The notes beneath the pieces are model-generated. The model did no database searches and was not told where the DNA came from. It was given only the letters and a program-made list of their open reading frames with translations. Shown piece by piece: positions 7,671-17,797 of a stretch of 64,000 nucleotides of DNA. Each line of letters starts with the position of its first letter. Within the stretch, counting starts at the first letter, position 1. Position numbers and translations under genes: made by a program. The DNA is from Polyangiaceae bacterium (GTDB lineage: Bacteria > Myxococcota_A > Polyangia > Polyangiales > Polyangiaceae), in assembly GCA_023150915.1 (NCBI GenBank), contig JAKLKA010000026.1, positions 1-64,000 on the forward strand, given 5' to 3'.

Positions 7671-8777
7671 TCAGCCCACGTCCCAGACCGCCAGGGTCAC
7701 CGACAGATCGCCGTTCTTCAGCCGGTGCCGCTCCGCCACCTGGGGCGGCCGGTAGGGCACGTCGGGGCCGATCAGAACCGCGACGCGGTGGCCCGGCGCG
7801 AGCCGATCGAAGGCGTCGCCGAGGGCATCGTACAGCGCGCGCCCGCCGGCAAGCCGCTCGCCGTAGGGCGGATTGGTGATCACCAGACCGGGCGGCGAGG
7901 TCCCCTCGAACGTCTCGAGCTCGGCACGCTCGAACTGCACGTGAGCGCCGGCACGCCGCGCACCTTGCCGCGCCAGCTCGAGAGCGCGTGGATCGCGATC
8001 GAACCCCGAGACCCGGGGCCCGTCGTCAGAAGCCCGCGCCCGGGCGCGATCGCGGAGCACCGCCAGCCGCTTTGCGAGGCTGGGCTCGAAGCTGGCCCAG
8101 CGCTCGAAGCCGAATCGCGCGCGGGACAGGCCCGGGGCGACGCCGCGCGCCCACAGATCCGCCTCGATGGGCAGGGTACCCGACCCGCACATCGGATCCG
8201 ACAGCGGGCACTTGCGATCCCAATCTGCCAGACGGAGCAGGGCGGCGGCCAGGTTCTCTTTGAGCGGAGCTGGGGCCCCGGCCTCGCGGTAGCCGCGGCG
8301 ATGCAGCGACTCGCCGACCAGATCCAGGGCCACCGTGACGCGGCCGCGGGCCAGCCGCACGAAGACGCTCACGTCCGGGTCCTTCCGCTCCACGCTCGGG
8401 CGGGATCCGGTGAGCGCGCGCAGCCGATCCACGATCGCGTCCTTGGTGCGCTGCGCGACGAACATGGTGTTGTCGAGCCCGGGCGCCGAGCCCACGGCAC
8501 TCACCGCCAGGGTGGTCTCGGGAGAGACATGCTTCTCCCATGGCACCTCTCGGGCCGCGTCGTACAAGTCCCGCTCGCTGCGGCAGGGCGCATCGGCGAG
8601 CGGCAAGAGCACGCGCAGCGCGATGCGGCTCTCGATGCAGACGCGATAGGCGTCTTCCCACCGCCCCGCCAGCTCGACGCCACCGACCACCGCGCGGGTG
8701 CGTCCAATCCGCAGCTCCGACAGCTCGTCGGCGAGCGCGCCCTCGACGCCCATGGGTGTGGTGACGAAGAACTTCAT
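7671..8777 (-). CDS. THUMP-domain RNA methyltransferase, RlmL (N-terminal part)-like
   Basis: The product has 368 residues. An N-terminal ferredoxin-like/THUMP region (about 1-155) binds RNA. It is followed by a class I SAM-dependent methyltransferase domain with D-P-M-C-G-S-G-T (SAM-binding motif I) and N-P-P-Y-G (about 300, motif IV of guanine-N2 methyltransferases). This matches the RlmL/YcbY N-terminal module, which makes m2G in 23S rRNA. The C-terminal RlmK-like domain of the E. coli fusion is absent, as is common outside gammaproteobacteria. It is divergent from the FGE-like gene with only 41 bp between the starts. Confidence 0.88.
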   Translation of the reverse strand: MKFFVTTPMGVEGALADELSELRIGRTRAVVGGVELAGRWEDAYRVCIESRIALRVLLPLADAPCRSERDLYDAAREVPWEKHVSPETTLAVSAVGSAPGLDNTMFVAQRTKDAIVDRLRALTGSRPSVERKDPDVSVFVRLARGRVTVALDLVGESLHRRGYREAGAPAPLKENLAAALLRLADWDRKCPLSDPMCGSGTLPIEADLWARGVAPGLSRARFGFERWASFEPSLAKRLAVLRDRARARASDDGPRVSGFDRDPRALELARQGARRAGAHVQFERAELETFEGTSPPGLVITNPPYGERLAGGRALYDALGDAFDRLAPGHRVAVLIGPDVPYRPPQVAERHRLKNGDLSVTLAVWDVG

Positions 8778-8818
8778 GGGACTTTCAACCCGCCGGCGAG
8801 CCCGCTATCTTATCGGAC

Positions 8819-9667
8819 ATGCTCGGACGGCTGCTCGCCGGCGCGCTCGCGGCAGCTTTCACTGCGGCCTGGGCCCTGGGGCCGACCGCGGCGCAGCCGT
8901 CTGCAGGCACCCCGTGGGCGAGCCGGTGCGGCGCAGACATGGTCGACATCGGGGGGCAGTTCTGCATCGATCGTTTCGAGACCTCGCTGGTCGACCGCGC
9001 CAGCGGCCGGCGGCTGTCCCCTTACTATCACCCCAGCCCGGCGCTGGCAGAGCGCGATCGTCGGCAGTGGGAACGGCTCGCCAAGGACAGCGGACCGATG
9101 CCAGCGCGCGCCGTCCCCTTGCCCGAGCTGCCCGCGTGGCAGCTCGAGCCGGGGGTCGTCCCCATGGCCCAGAGCGAGGGCGGGCGCGTGCCGAATGCTT
9201 ACCTCGATCTCGGGGTCGCGCGCCTCGCGTGCGAAAGCGCCGGCAAGAAGCTGTGCAAGAAGCGACAGTGGCTGATGGCCTGTCGCTCGGCGCAGGCCAC
9301 CCGCCACCCCTATGGCGAGACCTTCGACCCCGCGCGCTGCAACCTTGCGGCGCCCATCCACCCGGCGGTGGTGCTGCACGGCAAGCAGAACCTGAGCGGC
9401 CGAGACCCGCGGCTCAACCTGGTCGAGCACGCGGGGCGGGCGCTGCTCCGCCCGACGGGGACCTTGCTCGGCTGCGCCAGCCCGTGGGAGGGCGACGCGG
9501 TGTGGGACATGGAAGGCAACCTGGACGAGTGGATCGACGACCCCGCCGGCACGTTCGTGGGTGGGTTCTACGCGCGCGACACCCACTGGGGGTGCGACGC
9601 GCGCGTAGAGATCCATTCGGCGGACTACTACGACTACAGCTTGGGAGCGCGCTGCTGCCGGGAGTAG
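8819..9667 (+). CDS. Exported FGE-sulfatase (SUMF1/PvdO-fold) protein
   Basis: The product has 282 residues. A signal peptide (about 1-27) precedes a formylglycine-generating-enzyme-like fold: an opening F-C-I-D-R-F-E segment, A-C-E-S-A-G-K-K-L-C in the middle, W-D-M-E-G-N-L-D-E-W, and a terminal G-A-R-C-C-R. The fold is shared by enzymes and by non-catalytic binding proteins. The vicinal Cys pair near the C-terminus occurs in many deltaproteobacterial members and does not by itself show sulfatase-activating function; no sulfatase gene is nearby. A TATCTT hexamer (8806-8811) ends 7 nt before the ATG. The gene converges on argG, with 6 bp between them. Confidence 0.85.
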   Translation: MLGRLLAGALAAAFTAAWALGPTAAQPSAGTPWASRCGADMVDIGGQFCIDRFETSLVDRASGRRLSPYYHPSPALAERDRRQWERLAKDSGPMPARAVPLPELPAWQLEPGVVPMAQSEGGRVPNAYLDLGVARLACESAGKKLCKKRQWLMACRSAQATRHPYGETFDPARCNLAAPIHPAVVLHGKQNLSGRDPRLNLVEHAGRALLRPTGTLLGCASPWEGDAVWDMEGNLDEWIDDPAGTFVGGFYARDTHWGCDARVEIHSADYYDYSLGARCCRE

Positions 9668-9673
9668 GCGCGG

Positions 9674-10881
<1,208 letters not shown>

Positions 10882-10885
<4 letters not shown>

Positions 10886-11688
10886 GACAGTTCTTTCTCC
10901 GGGTTCTCGAGCACTTCTTTGAAGCGCTTCGCCATGCGGCCGGCCTGATACCCGTCCGCGACGCGGTGGTCAAACGATGCTCCGATGCTCAGCAGGGGTC
11001 GCACCTCGACCCGCCCGCCCACCGCCGCGGGCGCGTCCCGAACCGCGCCCACCGTCAGGCAAATGGGGGTCCGAGACGGGGGAAACAGCGGTGCCTGCCC
11101 CACGGTCAGCCCGAAGCCGGCGACCGACGTCACCATGGCCGATCCGAACGCGTCGTAGGGCACCCCCAACTTCGACAGGTCGAGGTCGAAGTCGTAGGTG
11201 AGACGCTCGCCGAGCTGCATGGCGGCCCGCATCAGCGCCGGCGGCAGCTGCGCCATGCGGCGGGCCGTCTGCTGGGTGGGGTGGTCCTTCTTGACCCGGA
11301 TGCGCTCGGCGCGCTCCGCCAGCTCCTCGGCGACCTGGATCAGCGTCTTCCGATCGACGTGGCTCACCTTCGCGCCGGCCAGGTTCTCGCCCCCTTCGAA
11401 CGCCACCTGGAAAAAGATGTCCACGCTGTCGCGCACGTAGATGCGACCGCGACGGATGATGGCGTTGACCTCGGGCCGCGCGGCGATGGCGGCGGCCGCA
11501 GCCTTACCCACCAGATGCGTCAGCGTGACCTTGGCGCCGCTCTCGCGGCGCACCTTCTCGACGAAGGCAAGGGCGTTGGTCGCGTCCACGTCGATGATGC
11601 CGTAGACGGTGGGGTCGCGCGGCGGGTCCCAGGCTTGCACGGCCATGGTGCGCCACGCGGGCACGTTCTCGAGTCGGCGAAAGCTCAC
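10882..11688 (-). CDS. Stand-alone 2-oxoacid dehydrogenase E2 catalytic (CAT-like) domain protein
   Basis: The product has 268 residues and consists only of the acyltransferase catalytic domain of E2 enzymes. There is no lipoyl domain or E1/E3-binding domain. The active-site motif F-D-H-R-V-A-D-G (His241, Asp245) is intact. The GTG at 11688 is chosen over the ATG at 11646 because it overlaps the preceding TGA (GTGA) and restores the family's N-terminal R-R-L-x-N-x-P-x-W-R motif. Without its own lipoyl arm it must act on a swinging arm from another protein or on acyl-CoA directly, like chloramphenicol acetyltransferase. No E1 or E3 gene is nearby. Substrate unknown. Confidence 0.88.
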
Positions 11689-12215
11689 GGGGAAGAAGCA
11701 GAGCCGCGACGCGAGCCGAGCGCAAGCGCCTGCTCGATCTCGCGCGTTTCGGCCACCCCGGTCTTGCGCCAGACCTCGCGCCCTGATCGGTCGAGCACCA
11801 CCAGGGTGGGCACCTGAGCCACGACGCCGAAGGGCCCGCCCCCGGAGAGCGTGTTCGGATCCGCCATCGCCACCGGATACGACAGCGAGAGCGTGGTGCG
11901 GTAGGCCGTGGCGAGCTCGGCATACTTCGGTGCCTCGAGCACCACGGCGCCGCCGTTCGCCCGGGGCACGTGCGTGCGGAGCACGCTCTCGAGGCGCTGC
12001 GCCACCAGCTGCGAGACCACGTCGTAGGTGGTGACGAACAGAATGGCCGTGGCCCGGCCGCGGGTGGTGCTGCTCGACAGCTCGCTGCCGTCGGTGGTCC
12101 CGAACGCAAACTCGATGGGGGCCGCCGCCGCTTCGGCCGAGGGGCCCAGCGGGGCCGGAGTGGGCCGGCACGAAACCAGCAAAACGCCCAGCAAAACCCC
12201 GAGTATCTTCGCCAT
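11685..12215 (-). CDS. Lipoprotein with thioredoxin-like fold
   Basis: The product has 176 residues. The signal ends L-L-V-S-C (lipobox, Cys16). The remaining domain has the strand-helix order of redoxin/TlpA-like proteins, with T-A-I-L-F-V-T-T-Y after the first strand and a cis-Pro loop V-P-T-L-V-V-L-D-R-S-G followed by the closing strand. The usual C-x-x-C is absent: the matching loop contains T-T-Y-D. It is therefore probably not a disulfide reductase. Its start overlaps the upstream stop (TGATG) and its stop overlaps the E2 start (GTGA). Confidence 0.72.
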   Translation of the reverse strand: MAKILGVLLGVLLVSCRPTPAPLGPSAEAAAAPIEFAFGTTDGSELSSSTTRGRATAILFVTTYDVVSQLVAQRLESVLRTHVPRANGGAVVLEAPKYAELATAYRTTLSLSYPVAMADPNTLSGGGPFGVVAQVPTLVVLDRSGREVWRKTGVAETREIEQALALGSRRGSASSP

Positions 12216-12928
12216 CAGGGGGAGGACGCCACGGGCCCTGCGCTGTATTCCGGGTCGAACAGGTCGGCGAACATCAAGAGCGCTTCGGGGTACTCGCGCC
12301 CGCCCCGGCGGTGCGCGAGCACCACCAGCGCCAGCTCGTCGACCAAGGGCGAGAGCGCGGTTGCCTCGAGGCCCACCCCGAACAACTCGTCACCGGGCCG
12401 CGGAGCCGCGTCAGCCTGAACGATGGGGTCGTGTCGAACCCAGTCGAACCCCACGCCGACCCGATAGCCGCAGGCCAGGACCTGCACGAACTCGAGGTAC
12501 AACGGCGAGACGATGGTGGCGACGCGACTGCCGTCGCCGGCGACGCCGGAGAGCGCGCGCAACGTGGCACCGGGCGTGACCTGGCCATCGAGCGACCCGA
12601 TGGCTGCGGTGATGCGGGCGCGCCGGCTCGGCTCGGCTTCCACCGCGAGCAGGGGGGCATAGAGGGCGACCCGGGGCACCGTCACTCGCTCGGCGTCGTG
12701 CTCCAGCGCGCTGAGCCACAGGTCGCGCGCGTTCGCGTCCAGGGCCTTGTACGCCATGGCCGCGGCGAGAGCAGCCTCGGCGTCGGTGGCGAGGGCGTCG
12801 AGCCACTCGCACCAGGCGGCGATCACCCGCGGGTCGACCCCAGCGGCGACGGCGCTGGGCAGCGCCGACTCGCCGACGGGCGCAGGCGACGTCGGTGGCG
12901 CTTTCCGCCGTGGCGGCACTTCGGGCAT
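12215..12928 (-). CDS. Unknown Ala-rich protein
   Basis: The product has 237 residues; I do not recognise the family. The N-terminal 25 residues are Pro-rich and basic. The rest appears soluble and mainly helical, with several Ala/Leu-rich segments and a short hydrophobic strand region (L-Y-L-E-F-V-Q-V-L-A-C-G). There is no signal peptide or clear transmembrane helix. A TAGGGT hexamer on the minus strand (12938-12943) lies 9 nt before the ATG, suggesting that a transcript for the thioredoxin-like/E2/argG group starts here. Its stop overlaps the next start. Confidence 0.65.
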   Translation of the reverse strand: MPEVPPRRKAPPTSPAPVGESALPSAVAAGVDPRVIAAWCEWLDALATDAEAALAAAMAYKALDANARDLWLSALEHDAERVTVPRVALYAPLLAVEAEPSRRARITAAIGSLDGQVTPGATLRALSGVAGDGSRVATIVSPLYLEFVQVLACGYRVGVGFDWVRHDPIVQADAAPRPGDELFGVGLEATALSPLVDELALVVLAHRRGGREYPEALLMFADLFDPEYSAGPVASSP

Positions 12929-12983
12929 TGCCGGCCGACCCTAGAGGATCGAATGACGGCTCGCAACCGTGTTCGGACCAACG

Positions 12984-13247
12984 TCAAACGTTCAGCGAGT
13001 CCGACGTGTTGTCCGATCGACGCTCGATGATCGCACCGATTTCGCGCACCAGGTCGGCGAGCAATTCCTCGAGCTCGAGCTCGCGGCTCGGGTGGGCTGC
13101 AATCACCAGGTCGCCGCCGCGCTCTGCGAACAAGGCGCCCAGACCTTCGCTGGCCTCGAGCAGACCTTTGACGAACACCACGTCTTTCGCACGCACGCGC
13201 ACGCTGCGCGAGGTCAGACTGGAGTCGACGAGCGGGGCGACGGGCAC
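12984..13247 (-). CDS. DUF4911-like small protein
   Basis: The product has 87 residues and starts at GTG. The pattern is that of DUF4911: a first strand (S-V-R-V-R-A), V-x-F-V-K-G-L-L-E-A-S-E-G-L, then V-I-A-A-H-P and a final helix, E-L-L-A-D-L-V-R-E-I-G. This resembles small ACT-like ferredoxin folds that may sense a ligand or bind RNA; the function of the family is not known. It lies between the papain-like lipoprotein gene (20 bp upstream) and the unknown 237-residue gene. Confidence 0.7.
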   Translation of the reverse strand: MPVAPLVDSSLTSRSVRVRAKDVVFVKGLLEASEGLGALFAERGGDLVIAAHPSRELELEELLADLVREIGAIIERRSDNTSDSLNV

Positions 13248-13267
13248 GAAGGCGAGCCCTTACCACT

Positions 13268-16123
13268 TCACGGCGCAAACGTCACGGACTTGCCGGCGAG
13301 CGAGAAGGGGTCGCTGCTGGCATACAGCGTGTGGACCGATCCGGACGCATTCATGCTCCACGAGCTCTGCATCAGCCCGCTCACGTTCAGCTTGACGCTG
13401 CTGTTGTTGTTGCCGTTTCCGGTCTTTCCCTTCGACACGCCGATGATGGCGCTGCCGATGGACACGCCGTCGTAGCTCAAGGTGACGGCGCCAGAGGCAG
13501 CGAGCTTGGCCGACGCGGTGGCGGTGCCGCCGTTCCCCCAGACCGGGACCCCGACGAAACGGATGGTGGTGCTCTGCGGATCGTCGTGACGGTAGCTCAC
13601 CGTGCCCCCCAGCGAGGGGTCGAGATCCGCGTAGAGCAGGGCGATGCGTGGCGGCCCGATCAGGAAGTGCAGCACGTCGCGCTCCGCGGTCACGCCGTCG
13701 CCCTTGCCGAGGGTGATGTTGCCGTCGGCGTTGACCCAGGCGGTGGTGTAGGTCTGCCCGAAGTAGGGGAAGCTGAAGCCCAAGGGGATCTCCGCGGTCG
13801 CGTCGTCACCCAGCGTCAAGAAGGTCTCGGTGGGCGTCGGGGGCGGCGGGGGCGGGGGCCCCACGTCTTCTTTGGTGCTGAAGGCGATGGTCTTGCTGCC
13901 GAGATCGAACGCCGCGCCCGGGCCGAAGGCCTGGAAGATGCTCTTGGTCCCGCCGTACGCGATGGGCTGACCGAGGGTCGACAGCACTTGCTCGGCCCCG
14001 GTGTTGCCGCTGCCGCCCTTCGACACGCCGACGATGAAGGAGTCTTGCGCGACCTGACCGTAGGCCAACTCGATCAACCCATCGGCGTGGAGCACGATGG
14101 TCACCGAGCTGGTCAGGGTCGAGCCGAAGTGCCGCACGCCCTGGTAGCGGAGGGTGAGCTTGCCGCTCTTGGATTGATAGGTGACCGTGCCACCCGCCGA
14201 CGGGTCGAGGTCGCGGTACAGCGCCGCGATCCGCGGCACCCCGGTCAAGAACCGGTTCTTGTCGCGATTCTCGCTGGCGGCGTCACCGCTGCCGAAGCTG
14301 AGGTTGCCGTCGGAGTTGGCATACACCGTGGTGTAGCTCTTGCCGAAGAACGGGAACGAGAACCCGATGGGGATCGCCGCCGTGGCATCGTCGCCGAGGG
14401 CCACCACCGTCTCCGTCGGCGGAGGCGGCGGCGTGGGGCCGGTGCCTGGCATGAGCGTCAAGCTCTGGTTCTGCAGACCGAACGCGCCGCCATTGAACAC
14501 CTGGTAGAGCGCGTTCGCGCCGCCGTAGGCCAGGGTGCCGGCCGTGAGCGCGGATTCGCCGGCGCTGTTGCCGCTGCCGCCCCGCGACACCCCGACCACC
14601 CACGACGGACCGCTGACCGCGCCGTAGGCCAGCGTGATCGAACCCGAGACGTGCAAGGTCACGGTCACGCTCGCGGTGCCGTCGTTGCCGTAGCGCTTCA
14701 CCTTGTCGAAGCGAACGAACAGCGAGTCTTTGTCTTGCTTGCCCCACGACACGGCGCCGCCGAGGCCCGGGTTGAGATCGGCGTACAGGGCCGCGATGCG
14801 GGGCGCTCCGGTCAAGAAGCGGGCCTTGTCGCGGGGCGCGGTGGCTTCGTCCCCTGCCCCGAAGGTCAGGTTGCCGTCCGCGTTCAGATACACCTCGGGG
14901 TAGCTCTTGCCGTAAAACGGGAAGGCGAACCCGAGCGCCAGCTTGTGGCTGTCGTCGTCGCTGAGTGACACCTTCTTCTCGAAGGGGTCGAAGCTGTCGT
15001 CGCACTCGTCGCCCTTGCCGTCCTGATCGGCGTCTTTCTGGTCGGCATTCACCTTGTCCTTGCAGTTGTCGTGCAGGTCGGTGATGCCGTCTCCATCGGT
15101 GTCGGTCGGGTCTTCGGGCTTGTAGACGACGTAGGTCGGGTTCTCTTCCAGGCGCGCCTTGCCGTAGGCGAACTGACCATAGCCGCCGTCACCCCACGAC
15201 GTGCCCCAGCTGTTGCGCAGGATCCACACGCCCTTGCCGCTCTTGTGCGCCACGGTGTCGTCCCAGCCCACCAGCGTCACGATGTGGTTCGTCGAGTAGT
15301 AGTTGCATTCGTTCGAGTCGTAGACGCCGCCACCGTACCCGGGGATCGAGCCGCAGACCGACATGGTCACGCCGACCGATCCGAACTGCATGATGGCGGC
15401 CTTCATCGCGTCGATGTCGCCGGTCTGAATGCTGTGGAACGACTCGATCTTGTACGGGCGCTCTGCCGGTGCCTTGCACGACTGATCGTACGCCTTGTAG
15501 GGGTAGTCCTTCTCCCACGCGCCGCCCTTGTTCGCGAAGATGGTGTAGGCCCAGTACCCGCCGCCGCAGGTTCCCTTGCCGCTGCAGTCGAGCACCAGCT
15601 GCTCGCTCAGATCGACGATTTGCTTGTCGGCCACGGCCACCGCCGCTTCGACCACACCCACGGTGCCGAAGGCCCAGCAGCTGCCGCAGCTCCCCTGCTG
15701 GCGGATGGGGGGCATGCCGGCGCCGTGCTTCCGCCAGTCCCAGCTCTCGGGCAACGTGACGTCGTAGGCCACGGGCGCCTTGGGCTTCTCTTTGCCCACG
15801 TCAGCCGGCTGCACGAAACCAGCAAGGCTCGGCAGCTCGAGGTGCGTCGGCTCGCTCTTCTTGATCGAATAGCTGTAGCCGTGGGCGTCGATCACCTGCT
15901 GGTGATAGGCAAATCGCTTGTCGAGCTCGGTCTCGTCGACGGTGGCGAGCGGCGGACCGGGCTTGAAGTACTTGTCGTCGCCGTCGATGGGCGGAAACCC
16001 CGGGTCGGTGGTGGTCGGGCCGGTGGGCCCCCCTGGCTCCCCGCTCGGCGCCCCGCCTTCGATCGCGCAGCCGGCCAGCAGCAGTGCACCCGCCAGGCCA
16101 ATGGGTCGTGCTCGGTGAGTCAT
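13268..16123 (-). CDS. Papain-family (C1) cysteine peptidase lipoprotein with three C-terminal beta repeats
   Basis: The product has 951 residues. The lipoprotein signal ends at Cys19 (L-L-A-G-C). The C1 peptidase domain (about 120-335) is complete: Gln143, nucleophile Cys149 in G-S-C-G-S-C-W, His280 in T-N-H-I-V, and Asn304 in R-N-S-W-G. Residues 341-377 are calcium-binding thrombospondin-3-type repeats (D-x-D-x-D-G). Three homologous domains of about 175 residues follow (386-556, 574-748, 768-949), each opening F-x-F-P-F/Y-F/Y-G and separated by Pro-rich linkers; they resemble nidogen-like beta domains. The protein is probably a cell-surface protease with adhesive repeats. The ATG at 16123 has an AGGAAG Shine-Dalgarno; longer in-frame extensions are antisense artefact. 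Confidence 0.92.
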   Translation of the reverse strand: MTHRARPIGLAGALLLAGCAIEGGAPSGEPGGPTGPTTTDPGFPPIDGDDKYFKPGPPLATVDETELDKRFAYHQQVIDAHGYSYSIKKSEPTHLELPSLAGFVQPADVGKEKPKAPVAYDVTLPESWDWRKHGAGMPPIRQQGSCGSCWAFGTVGVVEAAVAVADKQIVDLSEQLVLDCSGKGTCGGGYWAYTIFANKGGAWEKDYPYKAYDQSCKAPAERPYKIESFHSIQTGDIDAMKAAIMQFGSVGVTMSVCGSIPGYGGGVYDSNECNYYSTNHIVTLVGWDDTVAHKSGKGVWILRNSWGTSWGDGGYGQFAYGKARLEENPTYVVYKPEDPTDTDGDGITDLHDNCKDKVNADQKDADQDGKGDECDDSFDPFEKKVSLSDDDSHKLALGFAFPFYGKSYPEVYLNADGNLTFGAGDEATAPRDKARFLTGAPRIAALYADLNPGLGGAVSWGKQDKDSLFVRFDKVKRYGNDGTASVTVTLHVSGSITLAYGAVSGPSWVVGVSRGGSGNSAGESALTAGTLAYGGANALYQVFNGGAFGLQNQSLTLMPGTGPTPPPPPTETVVALGDDATAAIPIGFSFPFFGKSYTTVYANSDGNLSFGSGDAASENRDKNRFLTGVPRIAALYRDLDPSAGGTVTYQSKSGKLTLRYQGVRHFGSTLTSSVTIVLHADGLIELAYGQVAQDSFIVGVSKGGSGNTGAEQVLSTLGQPIAYGGTKSIFQAFGPGAAFDLGSKTIAFSTKEDVGPPPPPPPTPTETFLTLGDDATAEIPLGFSFPYFGQTYTTAWVNADGNITLGKGDGVTAERDVLHFLIGPPRIALLYADLDPSLGGTVSYRHDDPQSTTIRFVGVPVWGNGGTATASAKLAASGAVTLSYDGVSIGSAIIGVSKGKTGNGNNNSSVKLNVSGLMQSSWSMNASGSVHTLYASSDPFSLAGKSVTFAP

Positions 16124-16304
16124 GACGCTCTTCTTCCTCGCCCCCGATGGAAAAACGGTGCACCGCGGCCCGGGCCCGCAGACTGCAAGGACAAGACAGC
16201 CGTCGGAGGCGCGCTTGCATCCAGCGCCGACGAATTTTTCGAGGGCGCGCGCGGCCGCTGCCTGTCGACGCGAGGCGCACCGCCGACTACGCTCGGGCCC
16301 CCGG

Positions 16305-17750
16305 ATGCCCCCCATCACCCCCCACGACGACGAAGCGCTCGAAGAGCTTCCGCCGCTCGACCCGTCGATGGACGAAGAGCGCGAGGGTCCGGACGACGAC
16401 CTGACCCCGCTGCTGTCACCCCTGGAAGAGGACATCGACCTCGAGGAGGACAGCATGGAGCCCGACGCCGATCTGGGACTGGAGCTCACGGACCAGAGCG
16501 AAGAGGGGGACGACGGGCACGAGGTGGTGCTCGACATCGGCAACCTGCTGTCCCTGGCCGAGGAAGAGCGCGGCGGAGAGGACGCCGATCGCGCCGGCCC
16601 CGAGGCGCTCGATCCGGCCGCCGACCTGGCCGATCTGGGAGAGCCCATCGTGGGTTCGCTGGAAGAGGGCACCGACGAACCGCTGGAAGATCTGGTGAGC
16701 GAGGACCTTCCCGAGCTCGACGCCGACGAGCCCGGGGACGCCCTCGACGAGGCCTCGTGGCTGGCCACCGATGCGCTCCGCGACGAGGACCTGCCGAAGC
16801 GGGCCGAGCGGAGCTGGGGTGTCACGCATCACGCGGGTGCCGGGGGCGACATCGAGGCGTTGGCGCTCGGTCCCGAACGCCTGTGGGTCGCGGGTCGTAC
16901 GCTGGTGTCGGTGGGGCGCGACGGGGGCGACACGCGTGAAGAATGCGCGCTCCGCGCGCTGCGCCTCGCGCCACTGGGGGGCGACGTGGTCGCGGTCACG
17001 GTCGGGGGCGGGCTCGAACGGGTGAGCCCGGGCGGGTCGGCCCGCGGCATCCCCGCGGTACATTCGGCTCTGGATCTGTCCTCCGGGGCCTCGGCGGCCC
17101 TCTCGATCGCCGTCCTCGCTCAGGGGGGAACGGATGCGTTCCTGGTCGCCGCAGGCAGTCACCGCGTCGCGGTGACTCGGAACGGCGGCTCGAGCTTCGA
17201 GCCCTCCGAGGTGGGCGGGCGGGTCACCCAGGTCGCGTCGGGCGCTCCGACCCGGCTGTTGGTGCACGGCACCGAGGGGTGGGCGCTGCTCGAGTGGGGG
17301 CAGAGCGGGCTCGAGCGCATCGCGCTCGACGCGGCAGCGGAAGAGGTCGCGTGTGGTGAGCACGTGCTGGTGGGCTCGCTGGGCACCGTTGTGGTGATGA
17401 CCGCGGCCGACCGCGGGCTCTGCCTCTCGCTCGATCGCGGGCAGAGCTTCGCGCGCGTCCCGGGCTGCTTGCACGTCTCTGCGCTGGCGCTCGGAGTGCG
17501 CGACGGTCGACCGCGCGCGTTCCTGGCGTCGTTCGTCGAGTCCGAAGAGAAGGGCCTGATCATCGAGATCGATCTGGCGAGCAAGACGGCGGAAATCGTG
17601 GCTGAGCTGGGGCCGGGCGACGATCTCGCCGCCGGCGACGACCCCGACGACCGCGCCCGGGCGCTGGCCTGGGACGCCGAGACGCGCACGCTCTGGGTCG
17701 CCACCCAGAGCGGACTGTGGCGCGTCGTGCCGCCCGAGTGGACGGCCTGA
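16305..17750 (+). CDS. Acidic protein with Asp-box/propeller-like repeats
   Basis: The product has 481 residues. The first 165 are extremely acidic (D/E-rich, with L-E-E-D and D-L-E-E blocks) and probably disordered. Residues about 175-480 form a propeller-like series of short strands with BNR/Asp-box elements (T-R-N-G-G-S-S-F and S-L-D-R-G-Q-S-F), as in sortilin/Ycf48-like propellers. There is no signal peptide, so it may be cytoplasmic. The ATG at 16305 follows a TACGCT hexamer (16288-16293). It lies 47 bp upstream of lysC on the same strand. Function unknown. Confidence 0.7.
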   Translation: MPPITPHDDEALEELPPLDPSMDEEREGPDDDLTPLLSPLEEDIDLEEDSMEPDADLGLELTDQSEEGDDGHEVVLDIGNLLSLAEEERGGEDADRAGPEALDPAADLADLGEPIVGSLEEGTDEPLEDLVSEDLPELDADEPGDALDEASWLATDALRDEDLPKRAERSWGVTHHAGAGGDIEALALGPERLWVAGRTLVSVGRDGGDTREECALRALRLAPLGGDVVAVTVGGGLERVSPGGSARGIPAVHSALDLSSGASAALSIAVLAQGGTDAFLVAAGSHRVAVTRNGGSSFEPSEVGGRVTQVASGAPTRLLVHGTEGWALLEWGQSGLERIALDAAAEEVACGEHVLVGSLGTVVVMTAADRGLCLSLDRGQSFARVPGCLHVSALALGVRDGRPRAFLASFVESEEKGLIIEIDLASKTAEIVAELGPGDDLAAGDDPDDRARALAWDAETRTLWVATQSGLWRVVPPEWTA

Positions 17751-17797
17751 GCCCAGCGGACTTGGCCAAGTTTTTGGTGGCGTGGTAGCGCGTCGGA

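Noticed and set aside
8819-9667. True formylglycine-generating enzyme
   Set aside because: Only the fold and a C-terminal Cys pair are visible; there is no sulfatase neighbour and the catalytic Cys arrangement is not established.
16124-16825. N-terminal extension of the papain-like gene (Ser/Arg-rich)
   Set aside because: It is antisense to the acidic Asp-box protein; the lipoprotein signal and Shine-Dalgarno fix the start at 16123.
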